Of a DNA stretch of 64,000 nt, positions 58,938 to 64,000 are shown piece after piece. Position numbers and translations under genes: made by a program. Each line of letters opens with the position of its first letter. Within the stretch, counting starts at the first letter, position 1. Below the pieces are notes generated by a model that was not told the origin of the DNA, ran no database searches, and worked only from the letters and a program-made list of their open reading frames with translations. The stretch is taken from contig BCIM01000001.1 in assembly GCA_039545315.1 (NCBI GenBank), positions 482,805 to 546,804 on the forward strand, written 5' to 3'. This stretch comes from Kondoa malvinella (lineage: Eukaryota > Basidiomycota > Agaricostilbomycetes > Agaricostilbales > Kondoaceae).

Positions 58938-61365
58938 CTAGTCATCCTTGCTCTTCTTTGATTTCTTTTTGGGTCGCTCACTGTCTCCCTCGTCAGCAGC
59001 CTTCTTCTTCTTCTTTGGCTTTTCAGGAGAAGCTTCCGCGTCAGAGCCTGCACTAGAATAGTCCTGTGCGAAACAAGTTTCAAGGATCAGCCACAGCCTG
59101 ACAGTCTGACTCTCGCTCGCACCTCATCGAACTCTTCGGCCACATCAGAATCACTACCAGGAGCCGCAAAATCCTCGTCGACTAACAGAGGCACATCAGC
59201 TCTAGTCTTGGTACTAATAAGTCGAGCGACCGACCTTCAGAATCCTCATCCAGATCCATCGTGTTGTTCTGCACCGCCTTCTCCTTTTGCTTCTTCATCT
59301 TTTTGCGCTCGTCCTTTCTCGAATCATCAGATTCAGCCTCGCTCTCATCATCGTCTTCCTCCATCAAAGCCTGCGTCACAGCTTGGGCCGTCCCAATCAT
59401 TTCTTCCATAATCTCATTCTTGACTTTAATCTTCTTGTCAGCTAGGAAATCGGCAATTTGCGCGTGCTCTTCTTTGTTGATGGCAGAAAAGGAAATGTCT
59501 GAATCGGCTCGAAGTTCCAACTTCATGTCTACCGTGCGAGAAGCCGACATGGCGGACGAGACACTGCAATGATAATCAGAAAGTGTGCTTAGAAAGAAAG
59601 GGATGCGCTGACCGCTCGAAGCGCGCTACGCTGACATCGGCATACGATACCAACACTGGCTGTTTGGAGATGAACAGCATGTACTTGTCCAAGAAGTACA
59701 GCTGGCCCTCGTTCGCTCGTACTATGCGCAAGATTCACCATTATCACTCGAAAGCGAATGCGAAATTCATACGCACAATTGCACTTTATCGCACTCTGTC
59801 CATCAGCGGAGGAAAAGTTAGCAGAGGGAGAAACTGCTTTCTTGCCAGTGACGGCTTTGAGAACGGTCGAGACGACATTGTAAGCTGCGTCTTCATACTT
59901 TGGCTCAAGTTCAGGGAAAGAAGTCTTTGTTTCCTCGCTGTACCCTTGTCAGCACGGTTGTAACGAGCAAGGGAAAAACTCACTCGTCTAAGTTCAATTC
60001 AGCCTCCATGACTTCTTCCTTTGCGAATTGCATGACGAGGTAAGGGTAGCGTGTTTGACCTTGTCTGATAGGTGGGTCTAGGTTGACCTGTGCGTTTTGG
60101 GATCTACCGATGAGCCCAGAAGACTCTCGCAAACTATCACACGCACCACAAGCTGAACATTGATCTCATCATTCTTGGGCAGCATAAAGATGCGCTTGAC
60201 AGAAGGGTAGAGTACTTTGTAATCGTAAGACTTGTTGCGCAGGCGGAAGAAGCCATTGTATAATTCGATGTCGTACTTTCCTCTGTCGGATCACTCAAAG
60301 GTGAGCCGCAATTGCAGCACATAATGAGTGTGACCGACCTTGGCGTAACACACGCAACTTCTGCAAAGGTAACCATAGCATCGCCCGTGACTTGACCAAT
60401 CTCGGCTCGTTCTTTGAGAGCATCATGGAAAACTTGCGCAGCGCTCTGTTCACCTTCTTCACCCTCCATCTCCTCATCCTCATCATCTTCCTCGTCTCCA
60501 TTCTCCTTCTTGACAGGTTTGCCATCAGCATCCAATTCAGCCTCTTTAGCAGCTTTCTTTGCTCTCTTTCTCGCACTGGCTTCACTGCCCGGCACGTATA
60601 GACGCAATTCGACCAATTCATCAGCTACGCCTTTTGATTTCTTTGAAGGTTGACCGGACGAGAAGGCATCCGGTTTGAACTCGACTGCTACTTCTTGCTT
60701 GTTGATGGACGTGTTGTGTACCGATTGAATAGGCACTGAGAAAGCTTGTTTGCCCGCTATCATGAAGGACATGTTGTTTGCTGTATATCCAGCACATCAT
60801 CAGCTCGATGAATACTATTGAATGCGAGGGCAGGCGCACATTGTAGATCTGCTTTTCCCCAATTCCAACCTCGCAACGAAATGTCTTTGCTATCCACAGT
60901 CACATCGTAATTGTTCTTGAGCAGATTCGTTATTCTGTCGAAATCCTGTAATGTCCCATCAGCTTGCTTGCGAAAAGACAGAAGGAAAGAATGCACATCA
61001 CGCGTAAAGCCATCAAAAGTCATAAACTTCTGTTCTCCCCTTGTAGTCGCTATCTTGAGCTGGAAATTTCTCGCTACCCTGTTCGAATTGTACATTGTCA
61101 GCCCTTTATAAAGGCAAACAGACGTCGATACGAACCTGCACCACTCAGCATAGCGAATCGTGTCCCCTGCTACAGTCGTAGGCTTCTCAGAGCCTTCATA
61201 TGCTTTCCATCCGAGGCCATTAGCAGCCAGACGGAGCTCTAAGGACGAGCAAGAGAGTCAGGACATTTGATTTTGGCACAGACGCGCGGATTTGACGAAA
61301 CACGCACTGCCAGGATTAGATGATAGATTCAAGAAAATGTCTTCAAAGTCTGTACCGCTCGCCAT
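58938..61365 (-). CDS. POB3: FACT complex subunit POB3 (SSRP1)
   Basis: Histone chaperone subunit that works with Spt16 on nucleosomes in transcription and replication. It begins [20 protein letters not shown] at 61365. Joined exons give [89 protein letters not shown], and [19 protein letters not shown]. After an acidic insert come [39 protein letters not shown], and [20 protein letters not shown]. The tail has acidic then Lys-rich stretches ([11 protein letters not shown]). As in other fungi there is no HMG box. At least eight introns. It is divergent from alpha-actinin with only 85 bp between start codons. Confidence 0.9.
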
Positions 61366-61450
61366 TGTTGCTGCTTTGCTCTGGGTATCGCGTCGACTTT
61401 GAGATGGCGGATCACTGAAAACGACCAAGTCTCTGGGAAGTAGGGACAAG
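61366..61450. promoter_or_regulatory. 85-bp bidirectional promoter, POB3 / alpha-actinin
   Basis: Only 85 bp separate the POB3 ATG (61365, minus) and the alpha-actinin ATG (61451, plus). Both transcription starts may lie here or overlap the opposite coding regions. The stretch is of mixed composition and I see no TATA box. Confidence 0.5.
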
Positions 61451-64000
61451 ATGCCCTCTCACAGGCACTCGTTCGACGTAGGCAATCGTGTGAGAAGCCC
61501 TGTGTTGGATGGGAAACGCTCTTCTGTCGCGACCTTTTCTCCTTCATTGCCTTCGACGTCCTACGCGATACAAGATGACTTTCTTGCGATACAAGTATGC
61601 TACCTCCCCTAAGAGTTGGGCAAAGCTCACGCGGGTCCTGGACAGGAAAAGACATTTCGTAAATGGCTCAACGCAAAGCTTCAAGCGAATGGCATTCAAG
61701 AGATGACGAACCTCCAGACAGATCTGAGTGATGGGGTCATGCTCATTGTCCTGATGGAGCTCATGAGCGGCTGCTCACTGGGGTGCGTCGCTCTGCAGGC
61801 CTCAGCCTTGTGCTTATGGCTTTGTGGGCTGTGCACAGACGATACAACCAGCGGCCTAGTACGTTTGCAACTTGATCGCTCAGCTCTTCCTGTACGGACC
61901 TAATACTAGTACAGTTATGCGAGTACAAAAAGCAGAAAACATTCAACTAGCGCTTTCCTTCATCAGGTCTGTGAGTGCCTTCTCGACGACCTGCTGTTCC
62001 CTTGCTGATGGCTATAGTCTAGCGAGGCGTAGTATTGACAAGTGAGGGAAATTGGGTCGCTTGAGCTTGTGCTCATGGGCTCGACTCGTTTGCTCACAGA
62101 TCTTGGACCTGAAGACATAGTCGGTCTGTCCGGGAAGACTGGTCAGCATCGCTTACTGACGCACAATGTCCAGATGGCAACCTAAAGGTATGCGTCTCCT
62201 GTTATCTCGTCAGGGATCACCTCTTACAGACGCCAACAGCTTATTCTCGGCCTGATATGGTCTCTCATCTTGCGTTTCACTATAGCCGATGTCCAGTAAG
62301 CCTTCCCATATTGCGCGTATGCTTGGGCTAACGCTGTATCCTCGACAGAGAAGAAGGCAAATCAGCGAAAGACGGTCTGCTCCTTTGGTGTCAACGCATG
62401 ACGCACGATTATGAAGAAGTGGACGTACGAGACTTTACCCGTTCTTGGTCTGACGGTCTAGCTTTGTCAGTGATGCGCTTCTATTCAGCTTCATGCCGAT
62501 GCTAACAGCGTTTTCTTCGACAGCTGCGCGCTGATACATAAACATCGACCTGATCTGCTCAATTACCATGCTTTGAACCATTCTGATCCGCACACTAATA
62601 CCAAACTCGCGTTCAAGACGATTGAACAAGCCTTACACATACCCGTAAGCTCTGGAATCTCCTTTAATGTCCAAATCAAGCTGAAACTTATCCTGCAGCA
62701 ACTCCTAGACGTCTCTGATATAGTGGACGTACCCAAACCAGACGAGAGATCGATAATTACCTACATTGCTGAAATCTTTCTCGCCTTGACAACAGCCGAA
62801 CAATCCGAATCCTCTTCTCGCAGAATAGTCAATTTCGCTGAAATCGCTCAATCTATCTGGACTTCCCGTAATGACTACGAGAGACGTGCTGGAGAATTGA
62901 TTCGCGTGATAAGAAGAGTCATGGAAGGTTGGCGTGGGAATCTGAGTGCGAATTATGGAGAGGCGATGGAAGAGAGGAAAGGGTTTGTGAGGCACAAGAG
63001 CGAGAGAAGAAAGTGGAAGGAAGAGAAGACGGGAGTGGAGAGCTTGTTGGGCAACATTTTGACTAAACTCAAGACCTACAATATGAAGCTCTATGTTCCG
63101 CCTGAGGGCTTGGCATTGTCTGTGAGTACTGTATAGTTCAATCCTGTGTCCTTCTAACGCGCAGCAGGACATTGACACAATTTGGTCACTGTTGCTTGCA
63201 GCTGAAGCGGAGAGATCCAGAGCTATCAACGATAACGTACGATCGTGAGTCTCATTCAGAGCTACTGCCGCACACAGCTGAAGTATCGTGTAGCATCAAA
63301 GAACAGCTACGAAAGAGCTATGCTCGATCGGCGAATGATATAGCAGGCAAAATAGCAGGCCTGTCGCTTTCTCTGGCCGAGCTCGACGGATCGTTAGAGG
63401 TCCGTAGCGAAGTAGTCGAACACGAACAGTGCTCATCTGCGTGCAGTCGCAGCAACGCCGGGTTTACGATCTCGGGCGAGCCTTACCACGTCTCGCGCAA
63501 GATCTTCCTACTTTGCAAGCACTAGAAGCTGCTTGCGACGAGGCAAAGATTGAAGAGAACGACTATACGATACACTCTTACGATGACATAGTCTATGAGG
63601 TCTCGCTGCTACAAGAAACGATCGCCAAAAGAGCGGCCTTTGTCGAGAATCAGGTACGCTTTCAAGCGAAGTTGCTGGCTCTGTTCTCATGTGTCACAGA
63701 TGATCGCGAGAACGCAAACGAACTTGACACCGGATCAGCTAGAAGAGTTCGAGAGCGTCTTCAGGCATTTCGACGAAGATGCATCGAATACCCTAGTCGG
63801 TAGTACTAACATCGAGGAAAGACATTCGCTGACGCTTCGTGTTCAGAATCTGTCAGAGTTTTCCGTAGCTCTTTCCGCCTTGGGCATCAATTATACTGTA
63901 TGACCTAGTCTAGTCTTCGCGGCCTCTGCTGACTCGGGCTTGGCAGGAATCACAAGTGGATGATCTGCATGCGAGGCTATCCGATAGCGATGGCAACGTC
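61451..64000 (+). CDS. Alpha-actinin (Ain1-like), 3' end beyond the window
   Basis: Actin cross-linker of the cytokinetic ring. The start ATG at 61451 gives a 45-residue leader (MPSHRHSFDVGNRVRSPVLD), then after a 51-bp intron the first calponin-homology domain: EKTFRKWLNAKLQANGIQEM, LQTDLSDGVMLIVLMELMS. Small exons complete CH1 (RVQKAENIQLALSFI; LKLILGLIWSLILRF). CH2 has EEGKSAKDGLLLWCQRMTHD, CALIHKHRPDLLNYHAL, and LLDVSDIVDVPKPDERSIIT. A spectrin-like helical region follows (ARSANDIAGKIAGLSLSLAE). EF-hands begin at TNLTPDQLEEFESVFRHFDE, with a loop DEDASNTLVG that could bind calcium. The sequence stops at base 64000 within the EF-hand region. At least twelve introns, some exons being small and approximate. 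Confidence 0.88.

Overview
The window is nuclear DNA of a fungus, most likely a basidiomycete. This is inferred from about 35 densely packed protein genes on both strands, most cut by several introns of about 45-85 bp with GTRNGY donors and CTGAC/CTAAC-like sequences before the acceptor. It also fits the gene content (fungal heme oxygenase, alpha-actinin, BAH-PHD reader, FACT Pob3 without an HMG box). Genus and species cannot be read from the sequence. There are no operons, rRNAs, CRISPR arrays, phages or transposons, and I recognised no tRNA gene. Gene models below were built by joining open frames across splice sites that restore family motifs. Internal exon limits are therefore predictions.

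Layout. 0-5 kb: the 5' end of an acidic protein, FAM32A (spliceosome), proteasome chaperone PSMG3 and the HIRA-complex subunit HPC2/ubinuclein. 5-16 kb: a TBC1D13-type RabGAP, TMEM115, a leucine-rich repeat protein, an Atos/FAM214-type protein, a 2-oxoglutarate/Fe(II) dioxygenase and a DEK_C-SWIB chromatin protein. 16-27 kb: a MYND-finger protein, a secreted sulfatase, a U-box/TPR protein, tubulin cofactor C and two unknown proteins. 27-40 kb: mitochondrial malonyl-CoA:ACP transacylase, a MARVEL-type membrane protein, a GM130-like golgin, CCT-eta and a large secreted protein with repeated two-cysteine modules. 40-53 kb: a Yap-type bZIP, a BAH-PHD protein, a CCC1/VIT iron transporter, the mitochondrial phosphate carrier, a bHLH factor, heme oxygenase and the acetyl-CoA transporter AT-1. 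53-64 kb: a C2H2 zinc-finger protein, protein phosphatase inhibitor YPI1, a mucin-like membrane sensor, cofilin, FACT subunit POB3 and alpha-actinin, which runs off the right edge.

Most genes are unrelated housekeeping functions. Several touch chromatin (HPC2, DEK_C-SWIB, BAH-PHD, POB3), and cofilin lies close to alpha-actinin. The most suggestive local grouping is 43.8-50.5 kb: an iron transporter, a mitochondrial carrier, a bHLH factor and a divergently transcribed heme oxygenase. A role in iron handling there is only an inference. The most unusual single observations are a predicted 15-nt microexon plus a GC-AG intron at the sulfatase active site, and the repeated two-cysteine secreted protein.
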